Source: Streptomyces sp. CB02009
Lineage (GTDB): Bacteria; Actinomycetota; Actinomycetes; Streptomycetales; Streptomycetaceae
Assembly: GCF_001905825.1 (NCBI RefSeq)
Contig: NZ_LIVV01000012.1
Coordinates: 1-64,000 of the forward strand
Length of the DNA: 64,000 bases
Direction of reading: 5' to 3'
This document shows, in pieces, positions 26,642 through 34,714 of this stretch (position 1 is the stretch's first letter; each line of letters opens with the position of its first letter). The translations under genes were made by a program, and so were the position numbers. Under the pieces are notes generated by a model. That model was not told where the DNA came from and did no database searches. It saw only the letters and a list, made by a program, of their open reading frames with translations.

Positions 26642-27183
26642 TCAGTTCTCCCAGCGGAGATACCAAGTCGGCTTGGTCACTGTGTGTGCTGCGAACCCGC
26701 TGCGGGCGGTTTCCGGCTCGGTGGCACCGACGTGGTGCAGCCAGCCGATCTGCCAGCGGAGTTCCTCTTGGTCCGCCGCGTCCGGATCGTTGAGGCCACC
26801 ATGGGCGTGGACCGCCCGGGCGACGTCGTCCCTCGCGAAGTCCGCGGCGGCCCCGGCGTCCCTGGGATCGCCCGAGAGCGCGACTATGAGCGCGTGCTTG
26901 GTGGCAGCGATCACACCGAAGGGAAGGGCAATGCTCTGCTTGGGAATGTCGCAGTAGTCCCCCGACTCCCGATCGAGGGTTTCTGCCAGACGAGCGACGG
27001 TCCCGTCGGGAACGGCCACGCCGGAGGCCCGGTCCCATGCGGTCGTGATCGCTTCCCAGACATCGCCTGGGTGGCACAGTCCATGTACAGGTCGAATACC
27101 CGCTCGGTAACACCTGCGGCAAAAGCTGCGCGCTGTTCATGGGACATCGCGAGGAGAACGGCGAATTCTGGCTCCGGCAGCAT
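26642..27183 (-). pseudogene. Frameshifted hypothetical protein gene
   Basis: Two frames fit end to end. The first starts at ATG 27183 (AGAGG 7 bases upstream): MLPEPEFAVLLAMSHEQRAAFAAG and VTERVFDLYMDCATQ. The second continues PGDVWEAITTAWDRASGVAVPDG and onward to WYLRWEN at 26642. The switch is near 27065-27075, where a one-base indel would restore a ~180-residue all-helical soluble protein. The downstream frame alone has an ATG/GTG at 27019 and could still make 125 residues. No family recognised; the composition resembles immunity-type or DUF416-like helical proteins, without proof. Confidence 0.5.
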
Positions 27184-27619
27184 GCTTTCGCCTCTTTCGG
27201 CAGTCAGCTGGTTCAGCGAAACGGTAGTCGCCAAGATTCAGGGCAGGCACGTCGTCACGGGCGAAGGTGGGGGCGCGTGTCCAACTGCTCGCCGTCGTGG
27301 CGCCGGTCGATGACACTACCGACGGCAGATGCGCAGCAGCTCACCTTCCAGGAGTATCCGCGACGAGGACATCGCCGGCTGTCCCCGCTCAAGCACCGCA
27401 ACCTCAGCGTCCTGGGCCGCGACAGCTTCACCGCCTCCACCCCGACGGCCGCGACCTCCGGTCTACGTCTCACCTGCCGTTGCTGTCAGCCGCCCCTGCA
27501 CGCGTGTCCTAAGAAAATCTGGGCCGGGTGTCAACGTGATGGGCGATGAACGGCGTATGAGGGGGTGGAGAGGCGCCGCTCCGTCCTGTTGTTTCATCGT
27601 CGCAAGGAGTGTTCGACTC
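27184..27619. promoter_or_regulatory. Divergent upstream region
   Basis: 436 bp between the minus-strand pseudogene and the secreted sensor-domain gene. No gene supported. It must hold the promoter of the plus-strand gene; I cannot place -35/-10 elements with confidence. Confidence 0.35.
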
Positions 27620-28252
27620 ATGACACGTCTGAAGAAGTATGCGCTCGCCGCGTCCGTAGTGGCTGCTCTGGCGGGGGTACCGACCGCAGCCTTCGCGTTT
27701 CCTTCCTCATCTTCGCCTTCCCCCGTGACCGAGCGGCCGACCGAGGTCGACCAGCAGCCGACCGAGGTCGACCAGCAGCCCACTGACATGGCTGGAGTAA
27801 AGGCGAAGGGAGCTGTACGCATGGTGGACCCGGGTGAGCAGGTGTCGGCGGGGGCGGGGGTGGAGCTGTGGCTGACGAAGCAGGGCAAGCACTGGTCGAC
27901 TCCGGAAGGCGGCACGCAGTTCCGCAGCGTGCGTGACGGCAATGCGGCCAACCCGGGCCTGGGTGTGCAGCAGGAAGGCGTGAACGGGCGAGTGTTCCTG
28001 TCCGGCACCTTCAGGGGCACGGGCATGCCCGGCCGAGTTGAAGTGCGTACCGCGGACAAGGTGATCCAGGGCACCGTGGTGACGCTCGCGGGCGAGCCCG
28101 GCTGGGGCGCATGGTACGCCGACGGCGGCACAGGCAAGACCGAGACCCTCACCCCGAGCCACCCCCAGCCCGACAGCTTCTACGAGAGCATCACCGTCTA
28201 CGACACCACCGGCAAGATCATCGCCCAGTTCAACAACCGCACAGCGGGCTGA
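27620..28252 (+). CDS. Secreted stand-alone copy of the anti-sigma sensor domain
   Basis: 210 residues. Signal peptide MTRLKKYALAASVVAALAGV with cleavage near TAAFA. Next is a short linker with a tandem repeat (PTEVDQQ twice), then a ~135-residue domain (VDPGEQVSAGAGVELWLTKQGKHW ... YESITVYDTTGKIIAQ). That domain is almost the same protein as the extracytoplasmic part of the gene at 28832-29518. ATG 27620 has AAGGAG 10 bases upstream. It lies 76 bp before the sigma-factor gene in the same direction, so it may be part of the same regulon or transcript. No enzymatic motif seen; it probably binds whatever the membrane copy senses, or the membrane copy's partner. Confidence 0.75.
   Translation: MTRLKKYALAASVVAALAGVPTAAFAFPSSSSPSPVTERPTEVDQQPTEVDQQPTDMAGVKAKGAVRMVDPGEQVSAGAGVELWLTKQGKHWSTPEGGTQFRSVRDGNAANPGLGVQQEGVNGRVFLSGTFRGTGMPGRVEVRTADKVIQGTVVTLAGEPGWGAWYADGGTGKTETLTPSHPQPDSFYESITVYDTTGKIIAQFNNRTAG
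27833..28228 (+). repeat. Direct repeat copy A (sensor domain)
   Basis: 396 bp that align without gaps to 29102-29497. The last 128 bp (28101-28228) differ at a single base, including synonymous positions, which indicates recent duplication or gene conversion. Confidence 0.9.
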
Positions 28253-28328
28253 GTGAACGGTGCGGGGGCCGGGACACCGCGCCCCCGCACGTGCCGCAGT
28301 CTCTTCCTTTGATGAGTGAGTTAAGTTT

Positions 28329-28835
28329 GTGAAGCCCGAAAGTGACAGTGACTTCTCCGCGTTCGTTGCGGCACGCTGGCCCCGGCTGGTCCGTATCGCC
28401 TACATGCTGACCGGAGACTTCCATGAGGCGGAGGACTTGGTGCAGACCACATTGGTCAAGGTCGGCGCACAGTGGCGTCGCGTCCACCCGGGCGAAGTGG
28501 ACGTCTATGTGCGTCGCGCCCTGGTCAACAACAACCGCAGCCGCCTGCGGAAGAAGCGCGTCACGCACATACTCGTTCCGTTTCTGCCGGAACCGGAACC
28601 CGTCGGCCACCTGGAGACCAACGACTATCGGGTCGCGATACTCCAAGCGCTCAGCGCTCTGTCCACCCGCCAACGGACAGTCCTGATCCTGCGGTACTGG
28701 GAAGACATGAGCGAGAACGAAGTCGCCAAGATCTTGAACTGCGCTCCTGGCACCGTCAAAACGCACGCACATCGCGGCCTGACCGCGCTGCGGGCCCACC
28801 CCGCCCTCACCTCCTTCACCGGAGCCGCTCAATGA
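28329..28835 (+). CDS. SigE-family RNA polymerase sigma factor
   Basis: 168 residues with a sigma-70 region 2 (FVAARWPRLVRIAYMLTGDFHEAEDLVQTTLVKVGAQW) and region 4 (LSALSTRQRTVLILRYWEDMSENEVAKILNCAPGTVKTHAHRGLTALRAH), as in the SigE-type short sigma factors of Streptomyces. GTG 28329 gives the usual N-terminus; the ribosome site is weak. The stop overlaps the ATG of the next gene (ATGA), coupling it to a membrane protein that is the likely anti-sigma factor. The target promoters are probably the local operon. Confidence 0.9.
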   Translation: MKPESDSDFSAFVAARWPRLVRIAYMLTGDFHEAEDLVQTTLVKVGAQWRRVHPGEVDVYVRRALVNNNRSRLRKKRVTHILVPFLPEPEPVGHLETNDYRVAILQALSALSTRQRTVLILRYWEDMSENEVAKILNCAPGTVKTHAHRGLTALRAHPALTSFTGAAQ

Positions 28836-29518
28836 CATCTCTGCCTGCCAACGACGCGCTGCGCCATGCTCTGGACGACATCGCCTGCGCGATCACACCT
28901 TCCCCGGCTCCCTTCCAGGACATCCAGCACGCGACGCGCAAGCTCCGCCACCGCCGCCGCGCTGCCGCAGTAGCAGCGGGCTGTGGACTGCTCCTCGCCC
29001 CTCTCGCGGTGTACGCAAACCACTACCTCAAAGCGGACTCCACCGCTGCACCAACCGCAAGCCGGTCCTTCCAGCCCGGCACCGCCCGGGTCGTGATGCC
29101 CGGTGAGCGGGTATCGGCGGGGCCGGGGGTGGAGCTGTGGCTGACGAAGCAGGGCAAGCACTGGTCGACTCCGCAGGCCGGCACACAGTTCCGCAGCGTG
29201 CGCGACGGCAGCACGGCCAACCCGGGCCTGGGTGTGCAGCAGGAAGGCGTGAACGGGCGATTGTTGCTGTCCGGCACCTTCAGGGGCAAGGGCACGCCCG
29301 CCCGGGTCGAGGTACGCACCCGTGACAAGGTGATCCAGGGCACCGTGGTCACGCTTGCCGGTGAGCCAGGCTGGGGCGCATGGTACGCCGACGGCGGCAC
29401 AGGCAAGACCGAGACCCTCACCCCGAGCCACCCCCAGCCCGACGGCTTCTACGAGAGCATCACCGTCTACGACACCACCGGCAAGATCATCGCCCAGCTC
29501 AAAGGCCCCGCCAGCTGA
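28832..29518 (+). CDS. Membrane anti-sigma-like protein with extracytoplasmic sensor domain
   Basis: 228 residues. An N-terminal cytoplasmic part of ~50 residues (PANDALRHALDDIACAITPSPAPFQDIQHATRKLRHRRRA) is followed by one membrane helix (AAAVAAGCGLLLAPLAVYANHYL), a short linker, and an extracytoplasmic domain duplicated in the secreted protein at 27620-28252. Translational coupling to the sigma gene and this topology fit a transmembrane anti-sigma factor, although no zinc-binding (ZAS) motif is visible. The cytoplasmic segment starting LRHALDDIA is also found in other SigE-partner proteins of Streptomyces. The outside domain begins at about residue 88 (VMPGERVSAGPGVELWLTKQG). Confidence 0.75.
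   Translation: MTSLPANDALRHALDDIACAITPSPAPFQDIQHATRKLRHRRRAAAVAAGCGLLLAPLAVYANHYLKADSTAAPTASRSFQPGTARVVMPGERVSAGPGVELWLTKQGKHWSTPQAGTQFRSVRDGSTANPGLGVQQEGVNGRLLLSGTFRGKGTPARVEVRTRDKVIQGTVVTLAGEPGWGAWYADGGTGKTETLTPSHPQPDGFYESITVYDTTGKIIAQLKGPAS
29102..29497 (+). repeat. Direct repeat copy B (sensor domain)
   Basis: Partner of 27833-28228, same length with no indels. It encodes the extracytoplasmic domain of the putative anti-sigma protein. Confidence 0.9.
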
Positions 29519-29841
29519 CGTCACTGTGCACCGATGATTGTCGCGCATCGCACGGTCGATTCGATTTTCACACATGGTCATCTGTGAGAGTTCCGCTGCG
29601 TCCCTGCCTTCCGGTGCTGCAGCAGTGAATGCGTACGACTCCCCCGGCGTCTCACGCACCTGCGGCGACTTCGCCGGGAAGATGCCCCGGGCTCGATTTG
29701 AGTAGCGCTCTCTCTCGAAGCCGCCAGCGCGAGTGTGTCTCATGAACTCGCAGACCGACACCGGGTGAGCAAGCTCGTGCTTCCACCTGACGTGATCGGC
29801 CTCACAGGGAACTGCTGGGCCGGCAGGTGGCGGAGAAAGTC
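29519..29841. promoter_or_regulatory. Intergenic region before the ECF sigma gene
   Basis: 323 bp without a gene, separating the two sigma modules. It is expected to contain the promoter of the ECF/partner operon; no clear element identified. Confidence 0.35.
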
Positions 29842-30471
29842 ATGGATCCAGATTTTCGCGCCCGTATACGGGCCGGTGACGAAAGCGCCTTCGGGGTGCT
29901 GTTCCATGAGCACGGGAAAGCGGTGTACAACCATTGCTTTCGGCTTACGGGAGAGTGGGGCGCGGCAGAGGACTGCACGTCACTGGTGTTCTTGGAGGCG
30001 TGGCGGCTGCGGGCGAAGGCGGAGCCGCACGGGGGCAGTCTGCTGCCGTGGCTGCTGGCCCTTTCCACGTTCGTGGTGTACCGGCGCCGACGGGTGGCAA
30101 GACGGCACCACGCGCTGATGGAGCGGCTGCCTGCTCCCGGGCCGCTGCCGGACTTCGCCGACGAGCTGGTGGGACGGCTGGACGACCAGAAGCGGCTCGT
30201 CGCCGTTCGGCAGGTGATCCGCCGGCTCTCGCGTGCCGACCAGAACGTGCTGGCGCTGTGTGTGTGGGCCGGGTTGGACTACGCCGCCGCCGCTCAGGCC
30301 CTGGATGTGCCGGTGGGCACGGTCCGTTCACGTCTGTCCCGGGCTCGCCGTCGTCTGGAGAAGCTCGTGGAGAAGAACCTTGGCCTTGACGTGGAACCCC
30401 ACTCCGCAGAGTGGCGGATATCAGGTGACTGCACCGATGCGGTCCGGCCGAAGGGGGAGACGGAGAAGTGA
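29842..30471 (+). CDS. ECF-type RNA polymerase sigma factor
   Basis: 209 residues. Region 2 is at about 5-75 (FRARIRAGDESAFGVLFHEHGKAVYNHCFRLTGEWGAAEDCTSLVFLEAWRLR). Region 4 is at about 125-185 (RRLSRADQNVLALCVWAGLDYAAAAQALDVPVGTVRSRLSRARRRLEKL). ATG 29842 has GGAGA 7 bases upstream and is preferred over GTG 29827. The gene overlaps the next one by GTGA. This sigma class in Streptomyces is regularly followed by a CU044_5270-family membrane protein, as here. Confidence 0.9.
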   Translation: MDPDFRARIRAGDESAFGVLFHEHGKAVYNHCFRLTGEWGAAEDCTSLVFLEAWRLRAKAEPHGGSLLPWLLALSTFVVYRRRRVARRHHALMERLPAPGPLPDFADELVGRLDDQKRLVAVRQVIRRLSRADQNVLALCVWAGLDYAAAAQALDVPVGTVRSRLSRARRRLEKLVEKNLGLDVEPHSAEWRISGDCTDAVRPKGETEK

Positions 30472-31487
30472 ACCGCGACATGGACGACGACCTGCAGGCG
30501 CTGCGGCGGATGCTGCCGATGCCTGCCGAACGTGACATCCCTGCCGGTCGACGCCACCAGCGTGAGGACCACCTGATGACCAGTTGGCTGAGGATGAACA
30601 GGACGTCGACGGCAGGACGGACCCGCCGATCGCGGCGTCTGGCTCTGATCGCGATACCGACCGCGATGGGCGCCCTGGCGGCCTCATACGGCATGGGATT
30701 GCTGCCTGGGCTGGAGCAGGCCCCCGATCCCGTCGCGGCGCCTCCGGCCATCGCCCAGGCCGGAACGGGATCGACCGGTGGGGCGGTCCAGCTTCTGGAT
30801 CGTATCGCCACGGTCGCTGCCACCAAGCCCGCACCGGCCGTGCGGGACGACCAGTACACCTACGCCGAATCGCTGGGCTCGTCATGGGTGACGCTGCAGG
30901 ACAGCGCCACCCCTCGGAGTTACCTGGACAAGCCCCACAAGCGGCAGATCTGGCGGTCGGCGGACGGCTCGCGCCCCGGACGCCTGGACGCGAAGGGCGA
31001 CTCGGACGAGCTGCTCCCTCATGGCACGGGTTCCCTTAACGGCCCGACCTACCGCTACCTGGAGTCTCTGCCCACTGACCCGGACGTCCTGTTGGAGAAG
31101 ATCTATGCCGATACCCGTGGCGCGGGTCCCGGCCCGGACGAAGAGGCGTTTGTCACCATCGGCGATGCACTGCGTGAACAGGTCGCACCGCCACAGGTCA
31201 GCGCGGCTCTCTACAAGGCCGCCGCGAAGATTCCCGGTGTGAGCGTGGTACCGGACGCTGTCGATGCTGTCGGCAGGCACGGCATCGCGGTGGCCTTCCT
31301 CCGGGCCGACGGCGAGCGCACCGAGTGGATCTTCGACAAGAAGACTCTGGACTTTCTCGGCGAGCGGAGCGTCGTGGTCAAGGACACGGACTGGGCCAAG
31401 AAGGGCCAGGTCACCAGCACGGATGCCCTCCTCCGAAGGGGCATCGTCGACAAGCCCGGTCAGCTTCCCGGCACGCACGTCGGCTGA
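30468..31487 (+). CDS. CU044_5270-family membrane protein, probable sigma partner
   Basis: 339 residues. A cytoplasmic N-terminus (DDDLQALRRMLPMPAERDIPAGRRHQREDHLM) precedes one membrane helix (LALIAIPTAMGALAASYGMGLL, about 62-83). A large extracytoplasmic domain follows, with family features AVQLLDRIATVAATKPAPAVRDDQYTYAESL, YRYLESLPTDPDVLLEKIYADTRG, YKAAAKIPGVSVVPDAVDAVGRHGIAVAF and EWIFDKKTLDFLGERSVV. GTG 30468 overlaps the sigma stop. By context it is an anti-sigma or signal-transducing partner; the mechanism for this family is not established. Confidence 0.85.
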   Translation: MNRDMDDDLQALRRMLPMPAERDIPAGRRHQREDHLMTSWLRMNRTSTAGRTRRSRRLALIAIPTAMGALAASYGMGLLPGLEQAPDPVAAPPAIAQAGTGSTGGAVQLLDRIATVAATKPAPAVRDDQYTYAESLGSSWVTLQDSATPRSYLDKPHKRQIWRSADGSRPGRLDAKGDSDELLPHGTGSLNGPTYRYLESLPTDPDVLLEKIYADTRGAGPGPDEEAFVTIGDALREQVAPPQVSAALYKAAAKIPGVSVVPDAVDAVGRHGIAVAFLRADGERTEWIFDKKTLDFLGERSVVVKDTDWAKKGQVTSTDALLRRGIVDKPGQLPGTHVG

Positions 31488-32330
31488 ATCGTCTTCCGAC
31501 TGGTCCAGGCCTCGTTCCGGCCTGGCCACGACGAGCACTTCGCTTGCAGTCCTCGCGTTCGGGTGGGACCTCGGCCGCACGTCATGCGAGGGACTCCGGA
31601 CGGCCGGCTGGCCCCGCTGTGGCGAGAGCGGAGGTGCGCTGCTCTCCAAGTCGGCCTGACGCATCCGATTCGCTGCGAACGATGCAAAACGATGCATCTC
31701 AAGAGAAAAGCGACCCGCAGGAAAGGGGCTCAGACCGCCGTTGAGGCGAGTGTCGGTATGAAGAGGCCTACGGGTCACTGACAAGCCCTCAGCGGCCCGT
31801 ACAGGGCGTTCGGGTCCTCATGGCCGGGCTCGTTCCACCCGAGCGGGCGACGAATCGCCTCTCCCCTGCCGGTACGGCGGCCCCTCGGCAACGCCGTTGA
31901 GGTCTCGGGCCTGTGAAATGCGCTGAGGCCATCGGGGTCGGGAAGCACATCGCCGGTGCGGCGTTCGACAGGTCGCGAGTTCGGCTTCCTCGCCCTGGGG
32001 CCGGCCCCTCCCGCTGGCCCGCTACTCCACGCGATGAAGAGGATCGGCTCATGTGCCGCGTGGTGCCGGGGACTTCCCGCGACGACGAGGGCAGGCCTCA
32101 CGGTGCCATGGCCCTCCTCGACGCTCTTGGAGCTCGGTGGTGATAACGGCGTTATCACCACCGACCGACCACTCGCTCGCCCTGCCGGGACTTCGCCAGC
32201 ACATGAGAGGCGCAGGGAGGCACATACGCCAGACACCATCGAGTGACTCGGTATGCCTGATTTGCCCGTCTGACACGCAGAATGACTGGCCGTCACACAC
32301 TTTCGGAGATGAAGTTAGTAAGCTGACCTC
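31488..32330. promoter_or_regulatory. Gene-free region upstream of parA containing one parS-like site
   Basis: 843 bp with no supportable gene. It separates the sigma modules from the partition operon and contains one copy of the TGATAACGSCGTTATCA palindrome about 170 bp before parA. A direct repeat of ACGATGCA/AAACGATGCAT is present near 31678-31697. Confidence 0.5.
32135..32163. promoter_or_regulatory. parS: Probable parS (centromere) site 1
   Basis: The core GTGATAACGGCGTTATCAC (32140-32158) extends to a 29-base odd-length palindrome with 14-base arms and a single central base. Four further copies of the core lie inside parB. Its position about 170 bp upstream of parA fits both partition and autoregulation of the par operon. 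Confidence 0.75.
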
Positions 32331-33479
32331 ATGGTCACTCCTAGCCCCAGTGGAGACAGAGAGAAGGTCGTCTCCAAACTGCCGTCCTGGCTTCGTCAGG
32401 ACCTGAAGGTTCGCGCTGCCGAACTCGGTGTCGACATCCAGGACGCCACGTCCCAAGGCATCACCGCCTGGCGTGCGGCGGATGCCGACTACTCCCCCAT
32501 CGACACCGCAGGCGCCGCGTCGTTCTCGACGTGGCTGCCGCCGGGACAGTGGGACGAGTTCAAGGACAGCTGCAACGAGCGCGGCATCCCGTTCGTCCAG
32601 GGTCTGGCCCAGTCCATCCAACTGTGGCTGAACACCCACCCTTCCCCCAGGCATCGCCCGGTCACCGGCGTCTCCCAGCGGAAGATCGTCATCAACCAGA
32701 AGGGCGGTGTCGGCAAGACCGCTGTCGCTGCGGGCCTCGCCCAAGCCCTCGCCGAGGACGGCATGTCCGTCCTTCTCGTCGACTACGACCCTCAGGGCCA
32801 CCTCAGCGATCAGCTGGGAGTAGGGCAGATCTCGCCTGGAACGGACAGCCTCGTGCTGCACATGTGCGGCGAAGGCAAGGGAAACCTCCGAGACCTCGTG
32901 GTCACCATCGAGGAACCCCGTTTCGGCAAGCGGCTGCACGTGCTGCCGGCCTGCCCTGACGGCTTTCTCCTGGACGCCAGGATCGCTCTTTCGCGCATGC
33001 GCAACAAGGAGGCTGCGCTGGAACGGGCTCTGCAGCCGCTCGAGAAGGACTTCGACGCCATCGTCGTCGACTGCCCGCCCAGTCTCGGGATGGCCACCGA
33101 TGCGGCCATCTACTACGGGCGCCGGCGCCAGGGTGAGGGCACGGGGATCTCCGGCATGGTCATTCCCGTCCTCGCCGAAGACTCATCGGCCACCGCGTAC
33201 ACGATGCTGGCAGACCAGATCGAGTCCCTGCGCGACGACCTCAAGCTGGACGTCGAGTATCTGGGGCTCGTGGTCAACCTCTACGACAGCCGGCGCGGAT
33301 TCGTCGCCACGTCCTCGCTCCAGGAATGGCGCGAACTCGGCGACCCGAGAGTCCTCGCCGTCATCGGTGATCTGAAGGAACAGAGAGAAGCGGTGCGCAT
33401 GCACCGTCCGCTGCTGGCCTACGCTCCGCACAGCGATCAGTCCGAGATTATGCGGCAGATCGCCAGGGAGATCTCATGA
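32331..33479 (+). CDS. parA: ParA-type plasmid partition ATPase
   Basis: 382 residues. Residues ~12-50 resemble a ribbon-helix-helix-type DNA-binding segment (KVVSKLPSWLRQDLKVRAAELGVDIQDATSQGITAW). The ATPase has the deviant Walker A KGGVGKT (124-130), the A' motif DYDPQG (151-156), the Walker B region AIVVDCPPSLGMATDAAIYYGR and the late VIGDLKEQREAVR/PLLAY segment. An N-terminal DNA-binding extension is typical of type Ia ParA proteins that also repress their own promoter. The stop overlaps the parB ATG (ATGA). ATG 32331 has no good ribosome site, so leaderless translation is possible. Confidence 0.9.
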   Translation: MVTPSPSGDREKVVSKLPSWLRQDLKVRAAELGVDIQDATSQGITAWRAADADYSPIDTAGAASFSTWLPPGQWDEFKDSCNERGIPFVQGLAQSIQLWLNTHPSPRHRPVTGVSQRKIVINQKGGVGKTAVAAGLAQALAEDGMSVLLVDYDPQGHLSDQLGVGQISPGTDSLVLHMCGEGKGNLRDLVVTIEEPRFGKRLHVLPACPDGFLLDARIALSRMRNKEAALERALQPLEKDFDAIVVDCPPSLGMATDAAIYYGRRRQGEGTGISGMVIPVLAEDSSATAYTMLADQIESLRDDLKLDVEYLGLVVNLYDSRRGFVATSSLQEWRELGDPRVLAVIGDLKEQREAVRMHRPLLAYAPHSDQSEIMRQIAREIS

Positions 33480-34588
33480 ACAAACGTGATCAGCTCGGTT
33501 CCTCCTCCTCCTTCGCACGGGCAAGCCAGGCGCGCAGTGTGCGTCGACAGCTCACGGACGCCGCGTTCGGAGGAGTTCCCACCGTCCTCGACCTCCCGCT
33601 GATCAGTGGCAACCCCGACAACCCGCGGGAGACCCTGGGCGATGTGTCGGGCATGGCGGACAGTCTCCTGGAGATCGGTCAGATCCAGGCGATCACGGTG
33701 GCTTCCGTCGAGGCGTATCTCCAGGACAGGCCCGAGCGAGCCCCGGAACTGGAGCCAGGCGCGGAGTACGTGGTCATCGACGGCCACCGTCGTCTCGCGG
33801 GCGCCAAGGCAGCCGGCCTCACGTCGATAAAGGTCACCGTCGACGATGCTCGCGTCTCCACCGACGAGGTCCTGCTGGAGTCGGCCTTCGTGGCGAACGC
33901 ACAGCGGGAGAACCTGTCCGACCTGGAAGAGGCTCAGGCCCTCCAGACTCTCGTGAAGTTCTACGGCTCCCAGCACAAGGCCGCCAAGCGGCTCGGAGTG
34001 ACCCAGCCGTACATCTCGCAGCGCCTGTCCCTGCTCCAGCTCGAGCCCCAGCTGCAGGCCGACCTCGAGGCAGGCCTGCGAAAGGTCGAGCATGTCCGCG
34101 GGCTGGCCAAGCTCAGCCCCTCCGAGCAGCTCGCCACGGCAGATGCCAGAGCCCAGCAGTCGAAGGAGAAGCGGCAGAAGCGCGCTGCTCCGGACTCCCC
34201 CGTCCCTCCGAGTGATAACGCCGTTATCACTCGCGCACAGCTCACGGCGTCCGAAACGAAGCAGCTGGACAGTGATAACGGCGTTATCACCAACCCGAGC
34301 CCGGGCACTTCCAGCACGCCCTGGCTCTCCGCTGATAACGGCGTTATCAGCGACCCCAGCAGGGAAGCTTCCAGCACGGCACGGTTTCCCGCTGATAACG
34401 CCGTTATCAGCGACAGGCGAGAGGCGCCAACGGGACAGCCCGATGCTCCGAAGCCGCAGGGCGGCGGGGGAGTCCCGTCCGCCTCCGGTCTTCCGTGGCA
34501 CAGCCCTCAGGCTCTCAACCGCCTTGTACGCCAGTACATGTCCTTTGAAGACCGCTACACACTGGCCAAGCTCCTCACTGAGGACTGA
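33476..34588 (+). CDS. parB: ParB-type partition protein whose gene carries four parS-like sites
   Basis: 370 residues. N-terminal ParB/Srx (CTPase) fold: LLEIGQIQAITV, YVVIDGHRRLAGAKAAG (101-113) and SAFVANAQRENLSDLEEAQAL. The HTH is at ~165-190 (GSQHKAAKRLGVTQPYISQRLSLLQL). Residues 240-320 form a low-complexity linker in which DN(A/G)VI(T/S) occurs at 247-252, 267-272, 287-292 and 307-312, exactly every 20 residues. Each is the translation of a TGATAACG(C/G)CGTTATCA palindrome. The C-terminus (SPQALNRLVRQYMSFEDRYTLAKLL) probably dimerises. It is coupled to parA. Confidence 0.92.
   Translation: MNKRDQLGSSSSFARASQARSVRRQLTDAAFGGVPTVLDLPLISGNPDNPRETLGDVSGMADSLLEIGQIQAITVASVEAYLQDRPERAPELEPGAEYVVIDGHRRLAGAKAAGLTSIKVTVDDARVSTDEVLLESAFVANAQRENLSDLEEAQALQTLVKFYGSQHKAAKRLGVTQPYISQRLSLLQLEPQLQADLEAGLRKVEHVRGLAKLSPSEQLATADARAQQSKEKRQKRAAPDSPVPPSDNAVITRAQLTASETKQLDSDNGVITNPSPGTSSTPWLSADNGVISDPSREASSTARFPADNAVISDRREAPTGQPDAPKPQGGGGVPSASGLPWHSPQALNRLVRQYMSFEDRYTLAKLLTED
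34210..34232. promoter_or_regulatory. parS: Probable parS site 2, inside parB
   Basis: Core GTGATAACGCCGTTATCAC at 34212-34230, within an extended palindrome. It encodes SDNAVIT in parB. Confidence 0.75.
34271..34291. promoter_or_regulatory. parS: Probable parS site 3, inside parB
   Basis: Core GTGATAACGGCGTTATCAC at 34272-34290. Its centre is 60 bp from site 2. It encodes SDNGVIT. Confidence 0.75.
34330..34352. promoter_or_regulatory. parS: Probable parS site 4, inside parB
   Basis: Core CTGATAACGGCGTTATCAG at 34332-34350, 60 bp from site 3. It encodes ADNGVIS. Confidence 0.75.
34390..34412. promoter_or_regulatory. parS: Probable parS site 5, inside parB
   Basis: Core CTGATAACGCCGTTATCAG at 34392-34410, 60 bp from site 4. 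It encodes ADNAVIS. The spacer before it shares CTTCCAGCACG with the preceding spacer, so the array grew at least partly by tandem duplication. Confidence 0.75.
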
Positions 34589-34714
34589 CCCACGAAGCGG
34601 GCGGCCCTGTCCCTCTCGACTCCTTGGGGCTCGGCCGCCCCCGTGCGTATGGATCTTTACGACCGTCGGCCCGCTATCGGGCGCCGGTCGCAACTGAACG
34701 GGAGGGGATCGCGG

